DNA of 53,797 nt. Origin: Phycisphaerales bacterium (GTDB lineage: Bacteria > Planctomycetota > Phycisphaerae > Phycisphaerales > UBA1924). The stretch spans positions 1 to 53,797 of the forward strand of contig CANHCQ010000025.1 of assembly GCA_947459215.1 (NCBI GenBank), read 5' to 3'. A program made the position numbers and the translations under genes. The notes beneath the pieces are model-generated. The model was given only the letters and a program-made list of their open reading frames with translations. It did no database searches and had not been told where the DNA came from. Below are positions 10,715-19,253 of this stretch, piece after piece. Each line of letters begins with the position of its first letter. Positions within the stretch are counted from its first letter, which is position 1.

Positions 10715-12889
10715 TCACCGCTTCGGCTCGGCCGCGGCCGGAGCCTCAGGTGCCGCCTCCGGAACCACCACCGGAACCGCCGCCGGCTCCGCAGACGCCG
10801 ACGCAGGGGCCTCATCCTCTTTTTTCCTCGACTGCGGCAACATCGGGTCCGCCGGCTTGTTCGCCCGACGCTTCTCGCCCGGGAAGAACAGCGACGGCGC
10901 CACCTTCGTCAATTCCGGGAACGCCTTGTCGAGTTCGTCGTTCACCGCATCGTTCATGAGGTTGCGGCTGGGCCACCACATCTGCCCGCCCATCAGGTTC
11001 TCACGGATACGAATCGCGTCCGCCTGCGCCGGGTTCAACTCCAACGAACGACGCAGCCGCCAGAGCGCGTCGTCCACGCGACCTTCGCCCGCCAGGTGCA
11101 GTGCATCGACGTTCAGCTGCGCGCTCTGGCGCTCGCGGCTCCAGGGCAAGAGGCCCAGTCGCGAACCGGCCCGCACCCGCTGCGAATAGCCAACCGCCTT
11201 GGCACCCTGCTCGTCCACCTGCTTGCTCGTCAACACCGTGGGCTTGATCAGGAAGATGATCTCCGATCGATTCACCGTGTTGTCCCGCCCGCGGAACGCC
11301 TCGCCGACGATCGGAATATCGCCGACCACCGGCACCTGCGAACGGGCGTTGGTAATGTCCTCACGGAAGAGGCCGCCGAGCACCGCCGTCGAGCCGCCCG
11401 GCACCAGCACGTCCGCGGTCACCATCTGGATTTCTTCATCGGGGATCTGCTGCGTGCGTCCCTGGGTGTCGGTGATGTTGCGGAACGTCACCGCCGAAAC
11501 CTTCGGCGACAGGCGCAGTCGCACCTGACCGTCGGCCATGACGAACGGGCGCACATCCAGCGTGATACCGGTGTCAAGGAACTTGATCGTTTGCGTCACT
11601 GCGACCTGGGTCGCCGTCGATTCGAGGTAGCCGACACGGACACCAACGTTCACCCGCGCTCGCTGGCGGTTCAGCGACAGCACCTTGGGGTTGCTCAAGA
11701 GGGTGACGTCTGTCACCTCATCGAGGGCCCGGATGAAGACAGCCACATCGCCCGAGACGATGCCGCCCTTGATGTTGCCTTTGCCGGCGCCGGTGTTGCC
11801 AGGGCTCACAGCGAGGAAGCTGCTGTTCCGCGGCGTGGTCGAGGGCGTGCCGCCGGTCTGCCCGGTCGCCGACGTGAACCCCAGCGGATTGAACGCCGAC
11901 GGAAACTTGAAGAAGTCCGTGAACTGGATGTCGTTGAGCATCGCGAAGTCCACGCCGAACGCGTTCGCCTCGGTCAGCTTGGTCTGCACGATCGTTGCTT
12001 CGAGCAGCACCTGGATCGGCTGCTCCTCGATCTCGGCGATCATCGCCTCGACCGCGGCCACATTCTCCGGGTGATCGGTGACGACGATCGCGTTGGACAA
12101 CGCGAACTTCTCGGAGTCCGGCGTGTAGACGCCGTCGGATGACGCGACGATCCCGCCGCTGTTTCCCGAGCCGCTGTCACCGCCGCCGCTCGATCCGCCG
12201 CCGGAGCCACCCGAATCGCCCGAGCCGCCTTCCTTGGCGCCGCCGTCGCTGGTCGCTTTCACCTTACCGTTGGGCGACAACACGTCCTTGGCAAACTCGG
12301 CTGCGTCCTCGGCGGTGATGTAGTTCAGCCGAATCACCTTCGACACCACGCCGCGGTCCGCCAGCGAGAGCCGATCGATGTCCGACTGCGGGTACACGTA
12401 CAGAACGCCGTCCCGCTCGATGTACCCGAGTCCCTGCGGCTTCAGCAACGCGTTCAACGCCGTCTCGAAGGGCACCGCGTAGATCGTCGCCGAGATCGGC
12501 GTGTCGATCGCCTTTGCCGACACAATGTTCCGTCGCGACTGGATCGCGAGCTTCTGCAGAATGCTGACCAGGCTCGCGTTCTGCGCCACGATATCGACCA
12601 GGAAGTACGGCGAGACCCGCACCTCCGAGAAAACCTCTCCGGGTTGCGCCGCGTTCTTCTCGCCGCTCGCCGCCGGTTGGTCGGCCGCCGGCTCCGGTGC
12701 CACAATCGTGTTCGGCACCGAGATCGTCGCCTTGTCGGTCGTGATGGTCGTCGCCGCTGGCGCGCTGGCCGGTGCTGGCTGCGCCAACGCGGTCGCCACC
12801 GATCCGGCGGCGAGCACCAACGCCGATGCCCCGGCGGCACGACTGCTGAACACACAACTCAACGACGCCCCGCTCGGATTCCTGCGCAT
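10715..12889 (-). CDS. cpaC: Tad/type II-type outer-membrane secretin (CpaC/RcpA-like)
   Basis: This 724-residue protein should form the outer-membrane channel for the Tad pilus. It has a signal peptide (cleaved near ATALAQ, about residue 36), an N-terminal STN/N0-like domain (VDIVAQNASLVSILQKLAIQ), NolW-type repeats and a C-terminal secretin domain with the signature VPVVGDIPIVGEAFRGR. A low-complexity Gly/Ser stretch of roughly 30 residues follows a PNGKVKATSDGG segment and splits a NolW repeat, a feature common in secretins. About 150 residues after the secretin domain are rich in Ala/Pro/Glu near the end. It is longer than typical CpaC and closer in build to GspD/PilQ. It is divergent from the second cpaF with only about 79 bases between starts, so the two probably share a control region. 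Confidence 0.9.
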   Translation of the reverse strand: MRRNPSGASLSCVFSSRAAGASALVLAAGSVATALAQPAPASAPAATTITTDKATISVPNTIVAPEPAADQPAASGEKNAAQPGEVFSEVRVSPYFLVDIVAQNASLVSILQKLAIQSRRNIVSAKAIDTPISATIYAVPFETALNALLKPQGLGYIERDGVLYVYPQSDIDRLSLADRGVVSKVIRLNYITAEDAAEFAKDVLSPNGKVKATSDGGAKEGGSGDSGGSGGGSSGGGDSGSGNSGGIVASSDGVYTPDSEKFALSNAIVVTDHPENVAAVEAMIAEIEEQPIQVLLEATIVQTKLTEANAFGVDFAMLNDIQFTDFFKFPSAFNPLGFTSATGQTGGTPSTTPRNSSFLAVSPGNTGAGKGNIKGGIVSGDVAVFIRALDEVTDVTLLSNPKVLSLNRQRARVNVGVRVGYLESTATQVAVTQTIKFLDTGITLDVRPFVMADGQVRLRLSPKVSAVTFRNITDTQGRTQQIPDEEIQMVTADVLVPGGSTAVLGGLFREDITNARSQVPVVGDIPIVGEAFRGRDNTVNRSEIIFLIKPTVLTSKQVDEQGAKAVGYSQRVRAGSRLGLLPWSRERQSAQLNVDALHLAGEGRVDDALWRLRRSLELNPAQADAIRIRENLMGGQMWWPSRNLMNDAVNDELDKAFPELTKVAPSLFFPGEKRRANKPADPMLPQSRKKEDEAPASASAEPAAVPVVVPEAAPEAPAAAEPKR

Positions 12890-12968
12890 GGCGTGACACT
12901 AACCGATATCGCGCCACTCCGCAAACCACTGGTTGCCGAGCGGACGCCGTTCTGGTAGCCTGCCGTCG

Positions 12969-14147
12969 ATGTCCGACTCCGCCGCCCACAACGGCAGCAC
13001 CGCTGTCGCCAACGCCTCCATCACACCCGCACCCGCCAAAGCGCAAAGCGGCGTCCAACGGGCGTATCAGGCCGGCACGGCCTTCTTCCTCGCGCCGATC
13101 CTCCACCTGCTCAACGACGAATCGGTCTCCGAGATCATGATCAACGGCCCCGACGCCGTCTACGTCGAACGCGGCGGCAAGGTCGAGAAGACCACCGCCC
13201 GCTTCGAGAACGAGCGCGCCCTCATGGCCGCCGCCAACAACATTGCCCAGTTCGTGGGGAGGACCGTCAGCGAGCAGGACCCGATCCTCGACGGCCGCCT
13301 GCCCGATGGATCGCGTATCTGCATCGTCCTGCCCCCCATCGCCGCCGCCGGCACCTCGATCAACATCCGGCGTTTCTCCCGCAAGGCCGTCAACCCGCAG
13401 TTTTTGCTCGACCGCCAGGCCATCACCCCCGAGGGCCTCGAGTTCCTGCTCCTCTGCGTCGCCGCCACCCAGAACATCATCGTCTCCGGCGGCACCGGCT
13501 CGGGCAAGACCACGCTGCTCAACATCCTCTCCACCGAGTTCGACAACTCCGAACGCATTGTCGTCATCGAAGACACACGCGAACTCCAGGTGCAGAAAGA
13601 ACATGTGGTGCAGATGGAGGCCCGCCCCGCCGACATCTACGGCCGGGGCCAGGTCACGATTCGAGATCTGTTCGCATCCGCCCTCCGCATGCGTCCCGAT
13701 CGCATCGTCGTCGGCGAAGTCCGCCGCGGCGAGGCTCTCGACATGCTCCAAGCCATGTCCTCCGGCCACCGCGGCTCGCTCAGCACCCTGCACGCCGACA
13801 CCCCCGGGCAGGCCTGCAGCCGCCTTGAGACCATGTGCATGCTTGCGGACTCGGGACTTCCCCTGCAGGCCCTGCGGCGTCAGGTCGCCACCGCCGTCGA
13901 CATCGTGGTCCAGGCCGCCCGCCTGCACAGCGGCCGCCGCCTGATCACCCACATCTCCGAAATCGGCTTCGACGACGCAGCGGGCACCTACTCCGTCCGC
14001 GACATCTTCAATCTCGACACCAGGTCCACCACCCCGATCCTCAAATGGACCGGCGTGCGCCCCAAACTGGCCTCGGAACTGGAATGGATGGGCCTCACCC
14101 CCAAGGTGCAGTTGACGAAATCCATCTTTTCTGGTAGTGTCTCGTGA
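12969..14147 (+). CDS. cpaF: Second Tad secretion ATPase CpaF/TadA
   Basis: A 392-residue CpaF/TadA-family ATPase without an FHA domain. The core shows FLAPILHLLNDESVSEIMIN (about 40-59), Walker A GGTGSGKT (174-181) and Walker B RIVVGEVRRGEALDML. The N-terminal 30 residues are Ala/Ser-rich and probably disordered. I prefer the ATG at 12969; an in-frame TTG at 12933 is possible, and neither has a convincing ribosome site. It heads the pilin/peptidase/pseudopilin run, whereas the FHA-fused paralogue heads the platform run. Two ATPases could serve assembly versus retraction or two pilus types; the sequence does not decide. Its stop overlaps a possible GTG start of the next gene. Confidence 0.92.
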   Translation: MSDSAAHNGSTAVANASITPAPAKAQSGVQRAYQAGTAFFLAPILHLLNDESVSEIMINGPDAVYVERGGKVEKTTARFENERALMAAANNIAQFVGRTVSEQDPILDGRLPDGSRICIVLPPIAAAGTSINIRRFSRKAVNPQFLLDRQAITPEGLEFLLLCVAATQNIIVSGGTGSGKTTLLNILSTEFDNSERIVVIEDTRELQVQKEHVVQMEARPADIYGRGQVTIRDLFASALRMRPDRIVVGEVRRGEALDMLQAMSSGHRGSLSTLHADTPGQACSRLETMCMLADSGLPLQALRRQVATAVDIVVQAARLHSGRRLITHISEIGFDDAAGTYSVRDIFNLDTRSTTPILKWTGVRPKLASELEWMGLTPKVQLTKSIFSGSVS

Positions 14148-14164
14148 GGGAAGGTGAACGCAAC

Positions 14165-14338
14165 GTGCGCTTTCGATGGAAGAGATTCCACGCCTCCGAA
14201 GGCGGCCAGACGGCCGTCGAGTACGCCCTTCTGCTCTGCCTCTGCCTCGTTCTCGTGATGACCCACAACACGATCATCCAACTCATCACGAACTATTTTT
14301 ACCGCATCAGCGGCATCATCAGCTCCCCGTTTCCCTGA
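14165..14338 (+). CDS. Flp-type small pilin 1
   Basis: A 57-residue Flp/Fap-type pilin. The cleavage region reads SEGGQTAVEYALLL: prepilin peptidase should cut after a glycine before QTAVE, leaving Glu at +5, followed by one hydrophobic helix (YALLLCLCLVLVM). The GTG at 14165 has GGGAAGGTGA just upstream and is preferred over the GTG at 14144, which overlaps the upstream stop. Size and arrangement match major Flp pilins, which are exported and processed by the peptidase encoded at 14711. The two Cys residues inside the helix are unusual but not unique. Confidence 0.82.
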   Translation: MRFRWKRFHASEGGQTAVEYALLLCLCLVLVMTHNTIIQLITNYFYRISGIISSPFP

Positions 14339-14467
14339 ACGCCCGGCTTCCCAATCGTCAAGAACTTTCGTCCCGTTCGCCGAATCTGGACCAACACGTT
14401 ACGAACAAGGCACCACGCTCGCAGCCCGTTCCCGGGAAGCCGAGCCGACCGAGAGGAAAGGACCCCC

Positions 14468-14689
14468 ATGGCCCGCAACAGCATCGCCCGCCGCATTTCC
14501 GCCCTGCACCGCAACGAGGAAGGCCCCAACACGGTCGAGTGGGTTCTGCTCGTCATCGTCGGCCTGATCGTGCTGGTCGGCATCTACTTCATCGCTCAGT
14601 GGGCGCTGGGCGGCCTCAAGAGCAAGTCCGACAAGGTGAACACCGAAGTCACCAACACGAATCCGCAGAAGCCCTCGGCGATGCCCTGA
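14468..14689 (+). CDS. Flp-type small pilin 2
   Basis: A 73-residue pilin-like protein with leader MARNSIARRISALHRNEEG and then PNTVEWVLLVIVGLIVLV. The glycine before PNTVE places Glu at +5, the usual recognition pattern of the class III prepilin peptidase. One hydrophobic helix is followed by a short Ser/Lys/Asn-rich tail. The start has an AGAGGAAAGGA ribosome site about ten bases upstream. It differs clearly from the pilin at 14165, so one may be the major and the other a minor subunit; the better ribosome site here hints that this is the more strongly translated one. Confidence 0.85.
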   Translation: MARNSIARRISALHRNEEGPNTVEWVLLVIVGLIVLVGIYFIAQWALGGLKSKSDKVNTEVTNTNPQKPSAMP

Positions 14690-14710
14690 ATCGCCCGCGC
14701 GGATTTCGCC

Positions 14711-15538
14711 ATGAACGAACAAGCCTCGCCCGCCCGGGATGAGACCTCCATCGACTCGGGCTCGGCGGGGCTTTCTCCTGCGCTGACAACGCCAGCGGCG
14801 TCCGAGGCGCCGCCGGACTTGCGCGAACCCGCGCCCGACGAAGCTCGCGGCCTCGCCTGGTGGTCCATCGACAAATGGATCGCCGCCATCTGCATCAGCG
14901 CCGCGATCGCCAGCGTCTGGCAGATCGGTCTTGGCCGCAGCGACCGCGGCTTCTTCCTCACCGCCTTCGCCTCGGTGCTCTTGTTTGGTGCCGCCTGGGT
15001 GGACGCCGCGTGCCGTCGCATCCCCAATCGGCTCACATATCCGGGCATCCTGCTCGCCCTGTTCTTCAACCTCGCGCTGCCTGCGCTGCTGCTGGCCCTG
15101 GATCAGCAAGTCCCGTTGCTCTGGCTGGGCGCCTCGTCACCCGGCGACGCCGCGGCGGGGTTCGCGGTCTGTGCCGTGCTCGGCATCGGCTCATTCATCG
15201 CCGGAGGCCTCGGGGGCGGGGACGCCAAGGTCCTCGCGATGACCGGGGCGCTCCTGGGCCTTTCCCAATCGCTGCCCGTGATGTTCAACGCGATCCTCTT
15301 CGCCGCCGCGATCGGGCTGGTGAACCTTCTGCTGGGCGGCGCACTGGTCGCCGCCATGCAGCGGCTCGCGTTCTCGACTCTGAAGACCGCGTGGCCCTCC
15401 TTCGCCCGCGTCACGCCCCCCAAGTTCCGCCGCAGCGAGGCCCCCTTCGCGGTCTCGATCCTGCTCGGGTTTCTGCTCGCGCAGGTCTATGCGCCGATGG
15501 ATTTCCTTGTACACTGGATCCGTTCGTTCTCGCAGTGA
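14711..15538 (+). CDS. Prepilin peptidase (A24 family, CpaA/TadV-like)
   Basis: An aspartic membrane peptidase that processes Flp prepilins and TadE/F-type pseudopilins. The 275-residue protein has a ~50-residue cytoplasmic N-terminus and about six membrane helices. Both catalytic aspartates are visible: WVDAACRRIPN (Asp near 97) and GGGDAKVLAMTGALLG (Asp near 170), the latter being the GxGD motif. No N-terminal methyltransferase or zinc-binding domain is present, as is normal for Tad peptidases. It follows the second pilin by 21 bases and is probably co-transcribed with it. Confidence 0.9.
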   Translation: MNEQASPARDETSIDSGSAGLSPALTTPAASEAPPDLREPAPDEARGLAWWSIDKWIAAICISAAIASVWQIGLGRSDRGFFLTAFASVLLFGAAWVDAACRRIPNRLTYPGILLALFFNLALPALLLALDQQVPLLWLGASSPGDAAAGFAVCAVLGIGSFIAGGLGGGDAKVLAMTGALLGLSQSLPVMFNAILFAAAIGLVNLLLGGALVAAMQRLAFSTLKTAWPSFARVTPPKFRRSEAPFAVSILLGFLLAQVYAPMDFLVHWIRSFSQ

Positions 15539-15742
15539 TTCGCCCGTCTCGGTGGCGCCCAAGCGCCGTCCAGACGCCGAAGCTGACGAGTCCGCGAGGA
15601 AGCCTCGGATCGATCGCAGCATTGGCACCGCAGCCCGTTTCGAGACCGCTGGCGTAGGTTTCATCTCATCCGAGGCTTCGTCGAAGACTCCTCAGCCTCG
15701 GCGTCTTCCAACGACCGTGACGAACAAGAAGCACAGACACCG

Positions 15743-16705
15743 ATGACCCCGCGTCGCGCGACAACCCTGGCCTTCGACGCGATCCTTGTGATCGCCGGTG
15801 TCGCCTGCTGCTACGCCTTTGCCTTCGCCGCCCCGCTCGCCGCTCGGATGGGGCATGACACGCCCGACGATGCGATCCGCCTCGGGCTCATGGCACTCAG
15901 CGTCGGCGCCTGCTGCTTCGCCATTGAATCCGTGCGTCTCATGCTCCGCATCCGCACCCGGTCGATCGCGGTGTGGAAGAGCCGCCACCATGAGGGCGGC
16001 TCGATCATCGTCGAGTTCGCGCTCGCATTCCCGCTCTTGCTCTGGCTGATGTCGATGGTCTTCCAGATGGCGCTCTTCGCGAACGCCTCGCTCATCGTCA
16101 AGTACGCCGCCTTCGCCGCCGCTCGCGCCGCCGCCGTCAGCACCGAACGCCAGTGGGGCGTCGCCCCGATCGAGAGCATCTCCAGCCAAGGAGACACCGA
16201 CGCCCGGAGCGCGGCACAGCTCGTACTCGCCACCATCTCGCCGTGGAATGGCAGCGGTGGCGACCAGGCCGCGCAGGCCATCTACGAAACCGTCGGGCGT
16301 CAATCCTCCGTCTATGTCAACTCCGCCTATCCGCGGCGGATGAACTACGCCAAGGCCAACACCACCTTTACATTCGACGTCAAGCAACCGCCGGTCAACC
16401 CGCTCGCCTCACAACTCGCGTCCATTGTGTTGCCGCCGCAATTCACCAACCTGATGGTGAACCCCATCGGCAACCGCGAGATCTACGTCAAGATCGACTA
16501 CAAGCTCTACCTCGTTATCCCCGGGATCGACCTCTTGCCCGGCATGCCCGTTGTCTCGGTCCAAGCCCGCAACGCACCCGCTCGCGCCCTCGTCGTTTCC
16601 GCGGCCCACCAACTCCCCACCACCGGCCCCCGCGAGGGCCATCCGCTCCAGGGCATCTGGGTCGGCTGGTTCTTCACGGCGCTGTCGCCCGCAGACGCCA
16701 ACTGA
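15743..16705 (+). CDS. TadE-like pseudopilin with extra N-terminal membrane helices
   Basis: A 320-residue protein. The TadE-like segment EGGSIIVEFALAFPLLLW appears near residues 86-103, where a Gly followed by SIIVE gives the prepilin-type cut site with Glu at +5. Unlike ordinary TadE proteins it is preceded by about 85 residues containing two hydrophobic helices (around 9-33 and 50-68), so the pseudopilin is effectively fused behind a small membrane module. The rest is a periplasmic beta-rich domain. Context among pilins and other TadE/TadG proteins supports a role as a minor pilus component. It is not certain that cleavage occurs at the internal site. Confidence 0.8.
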   Translation: MTPRRATTLAFDAILVIAGVACCYAFAFAAPLAARMGHDTPDDAIRLGLMALSVGACCFAIESVRLMLRIRTRSIAVWKSRHHEGGSIIVEFALAFPLLLWLMSMVFQMALFANASLIVKYAAFAAARAAAVSTERQWGVAPIESISSQGDTDARSAAQLVLATISPWNGSGGDQAAQAIYETVGRQSSVYVNSAYPRRMNYAKANTTFTFDVKQPPVNPLASQLASIVLPPQFTNLMVNPIGNREIYVKIDYKLYLVIPGIDLLPGMPVVSVQARNAPARALVVSAAHQLPTTGPREGHPLQGIWVGWFFTALSPADAN

Positions 16706-16729
16706 TCGCCTTCGTCCACGCGATTTCCT

Positions 16730-18130
16730 ATGGGATGGATCACCAACATCATCGATCGCTTCCAGCCCCCACTGCGACGCTTTCGCGACGAAGAGGACGC
16801 ACGCCCATCGGTTGCCGCCCTCATCCGCCACGCCGGCACCACGCTGCCATCGCGCGTCGTCGCCCCCATCCACCGCAACGACCGCGGCGTGGTCTCGATC
16901 TTCTTCCTCTTGATGTTCTTCGCCTTCTTCAACGGCACCGCGTTGGTCTACAACACCGGCCAGACACTCGGCCCCAAGATCAAGGCCCAGGCCGCGGCCG
17001 ACGTCGCCGCGTACAACACCTCGGTCATCATGAGCCGCGCGATCAACCTGACCGCGCAGACGAATTACGCGGCGGTCCGCAACGCGTCCGCATTCTCGTG
17101 CGCCATCGCCACCGTCGCGGTATACGTCGGCGTTCCGATCAACTGGCTGCTGTACGTCAAGCGGCAGTTTGACGCGGGAGTGGCGGCAGCGGGCGGAGTC
17201 CCGATCGTGTCGCAGGCGGTGGGCGCCGCGTTTGCCGCGGCGGCGATCATCTACATCATCGCGGTCGAGCTCCCGCCGTATATCGAGTTCATCACCGCCA
17301 CCGCGCCGTCGCTCGTTGACGCGTTCGACACCTTCGGCCGCCCCGGCGACCTCGCCGACTTCCAGAAAGGCCTCATCGCCGCGATCCCCCAGATGATCGA
17401 GGATCAGCGCAAGATCACGGAAGAGGCCTTCGGCCCCGGCATCAGCATCCGCCTGAGCCAGCCCATCTCCAGCGGCGATTCCGGCGTTGCGGTCAATTCC
17501 CCGACCGGCGGCAACACGGGCCTGATCTCCGCGCCGCTGCAAGAAGGCAACCTGCTCTCCGCCCTGCCCTGGTTTAATCTGCGCTTCTTGCTCGTCGACA
17601 CCGGCTGGCCCCGGAGCCAGACGCTGCGCAGCATCGTGGAGGGCAAAGCGGTGACCTGCTGGTGGGTCGGCGGCGTGCCGACCATCGAAGCCCTCTCGCT
17701 CTTCTACGGCCCGCAGCTCCACGTCCTCACCACCCAGTGGGGCCCGCTCGAGTTCGCCGCCGACAACGACGACGATCGCAAGGCTTTCTCCGTCGTCGCC
17801 ACGGCCACCGAAGAGAACGAATCCAAGCGGCAACTCTTCCTGAACTACTGGTTCAAGTACGGCATCAACAACGCGCGCGAGACCGTCGCCTACGCACAGG
17901 CCGAAACCTATCTTGGTTTCGACTCATCGATCTCCTCCGCCGCCTACAGCCCGCCCATCCCCTGGCGTGCGTGGACGCCCCCCGGCGCCAACTGGGCCGG
18001 GCGTCTCACCCGCGCCAACCACTTCGGCGACGCGTTCAGCGAAGACTCGACGATGCGTGACCAGTACAAAGACACCATCCTCCGGCAAGGCGACGTCAGT
18101 GGACGCATACCCAAACTCATCAAGCACTAG
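16730..18130 (+). CDS. TadG-like pilus assembly membrane protein
   Basis: This 466-residue protein carries a TadE/TadG-like hydrophobic start segment, NDRGVVSIFFLLMFFAFFNG (about 46-65), followed by NTGQTLGPKIKAQAAADVAA, which is characteristic of Tad pseudopilins and the Flp pilus TadG family. A second hydrophobic stretch occurs near residues 160-180. The long C-terminal region has no von Willebrand A motif that I can see. It lies 24 bases after the TadE-like gene. A role at the pilus base or tip is inferred from family and context. Confidence 0.78.
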   Translation: MGWITNIIDRFQPPLRRFRDEEDARPSVAALIRHAGTTLPSRVVAPIHRNDRGVVSIFFLLMFFAFFNGTALVYNTGQTLGPKIKAQAAADVAAYNTSVIMSRAINLTAQTNYAAVRNASAFSCAIATVAVYVGVPINWLLYVKRQFDAGVAAAGGVPIVSQAVGAAFAAAAIIYIIAVELPPYIEFITATAPSLVDAFDTFGRPGDLADFQKGLIAAIPQMIEDQRKITEEAFGPGISIRLSQPISSGDSGVAVNSPTGGNTGLISAPLQEGNLLSALPWFNLRFLLVDTGWPRSQTLRSIVEGKAVTCWWVGGVPTIEALSLFYGPQLHVLTTQWGPLEFAADNDDDRKAFSVVATATEENESKRQLFLNYWFKYGINNARETVAYAQAETYLGFDSSISSAAYSPPIPWRAWTPPGANWAGRLTRANHFGDAFSEDSTMRDQYKDTILRQGDVSGRIPKLIKH

Positions 18131-18149
18131 GACCTTGGCAAGCGACGCC

Positions 18150-18312
18150 GCGCCTCCTCTCCCCGCGAGCGGGGAGAGGACCGCTTCGCCATCGGCGAAG
18201 CAGGTCAGGGGATTGCGGGTGCCTGGTGGCGCTGATATCCGTGCACCCAAAGCCCCTCCCCGGTCTTGCTCCGCTCGACCACCCCTCCCCGCTGCGCGGG
18301 GAGGGGAGGCGC
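18150..18312. repeat. Dispersed palindromic element, family A, copy 2
   Basis: A full copy of about 163 bases with three palindromic modules: CTCTCCCCGC/GCGGGGAGAG, then CGCTTCGCC/GGCGAAGC, then after a variable spacer CCCCTCCCCGGTCTTGC and CTCCCCGC/GCGGGGAGG. It lies between the TadG-like gene and the third TadE-like gene and runs into the reading frame of the latter. Orientation is the same as the copy at 40322 and opposite to those at 24231 and 29369. Confidence 0.88.
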
Positions 18313-18932
18313 ACGCATGGCTCTACGCCCGCCGCCGCGGCACGGTCATGGTCGAAATGGCGCTGATCATGTTCCTGATCATCGTCTTCATGTTCCTGCC
18401 ATTGGCGATCAATCAGTTGTTCATCGCCGACTTCAAGGCCCGCACCGACGCGTACCGCAACGCCTTTGAGTACGTCGGCGCCGGCGTCAATCAGAACTCG
18501 ATCGACAAAGTCCCGGTCTACGCCATGCGCGGCCTCAACTACCTCCGCGCCAACAAGGTCTCGTCGAAGACCTACGAGATCAAGGACGCCGCGGAACTGC
18601 CGGACCTCGAACCGACGCCCGCCGACGACCTGGCAGACTGGAAGGACACGTTCTCTGACCTGAACTACCAGCACATCGGCCTGGGCAGCCGCGACGTCGA
18701 GTACTACGCCCCGCCCTTCTTCCGCGGCGCCCTGCACTTTGACCGCACCGTCCACGTCATCCGCGGCCCGTGGGCTCTCAGCGGCATTCCCGTCGGCCAC
18801 ATGGGCACCCAGGACTTCCGCGAGGGCAGCACCATCCGCGAATGGGGCAAGTCGGTCCACGAAGAGACCCTCACCGACGACCTCATCGAGGCGTTCAAGA
18901 TGAAGCCGCTCAGCGACTTCTACGGCAACTGA
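18219..18932 (+). CDS. TadE-like pseudopilin with uncertain, repeat-derived start
   Basis: A TadE/TadF-type minor pseudopilin. The key segment is YARRRGTVMVEMALIMFLI: cleavage after the Gly would leave TVMVE with Glu at +5, then one hydrophobic helix and about 170 periplasmic residues. The start is a problem. The only in-frame ATG near the helix (18348) lies inside the cleavage motif and would remove the basic leader. The next in-frame options, GTG 18219 or TTG 18213, lie within the family A repeat, so the leader APPRSCSARPPLPAARGG would be repeat-encoded. An ATG at 18317 is out of frame by one base. The repeat may have displaced the original start. I list the GTG start as provisional. Confidence 0.72.
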   Translation: MPGGADIRAPKAPPRSCSARPPLPAARGGEAHAWLYARRRGTVMVEMALIMFLIIVFMFLPLAINQLFIADFKARTDAYRNAFEYVGAGVNQNSIDKVPVYAMRGLNYLRANKVSSKTYEIKDAAELPDLEPTPADDLADWKDTFSDLNYQHIGLGSRDVEYYAPPFFRGALHFDRTVHVIRGPWALSGIPVGHMGTQDFREGSTIREWGKSVHEETLTDDLIEAFKMKPLSDFYGN

Positions 18933-19187
18933 GAGCACTGTCGCTCCGCCCGCACCGCCCCACGGCTGCGCCCCACCGCCCCCACCGCCCGATAGAAAGG
19001 GTTTTCGGGCTTGTTACATCGCCTTGTGGAACGCCGCACGCGTTGCAACGGGCTTCGCCGCGCGCTGGAGGGACGACGCAAACACTCGGTATTTCGCCCT
19101 ATTTCGCTACGTTTCAGGGGAATTCACTAGCGGCCGATCCGAGCTGTGGATAACTCAGAAATTCTTTGGAATCACGTTCACGATTGC
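18933..19187. other. Gene-free spacer between the Tad locus and the sugar locus
   Basis: No coding frame is supported here. The first part is C-rich with CACCGCCCC tracts, and the part after about 19000 is visibly richer in A/T than its surroundings, including a short direct repeat ATTTCGC (19092 and 19101 area). It marks the boundary between two functional regions and leads into the regulator's promoter. Confidence 0.5.
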
Positions 19188-19215
19188 TTGACGCGTGATG
19201 TGTTTCTGATACATT
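19188..19215 (+). promoter_or_regulatory. Putative sigma-70-like promoter of the LacI-type regulator
   Basis: TTGACG (19188-19193) and TACATT (19210-19215), 16 bases apart, match five and four of six consensus bases. The pair lies about 40 bases before the chosen start codon and directly abuts the palindromic operator candidates. Confidence 0.45.
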
Positions 19216-19243
19216 GGAACTGTTCCAACTGTTCCAGAGGAAC
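19214..19243. promoter_or_regulatory. Operator-like palindromes upstream of the LacI-type regulator
   Basis: TTGGAAC-T-GTTCCAA (19214-19228) is a perfect 15-base palindrome, followed by GTTCC-AGA-GGAAC (19231-19243). Both share the GGAAC/GTTCC half-site and overlap or follow the putative -10 element, so bound repressor would block transcription. Most LacI-family operators are centred on a CpG, which is absent here, so the assignment is tentative. Confidence 0.5.
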
Positions 19244-19253
19244 GGGGCAGACC

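Noticed and set aside
19146..19253. Longer start for the LacI-type regulator at GTG 19146
   Set aside because: It would translate through the putative promoter and operators and add 36 residues before the conserved helix-turn-helix.
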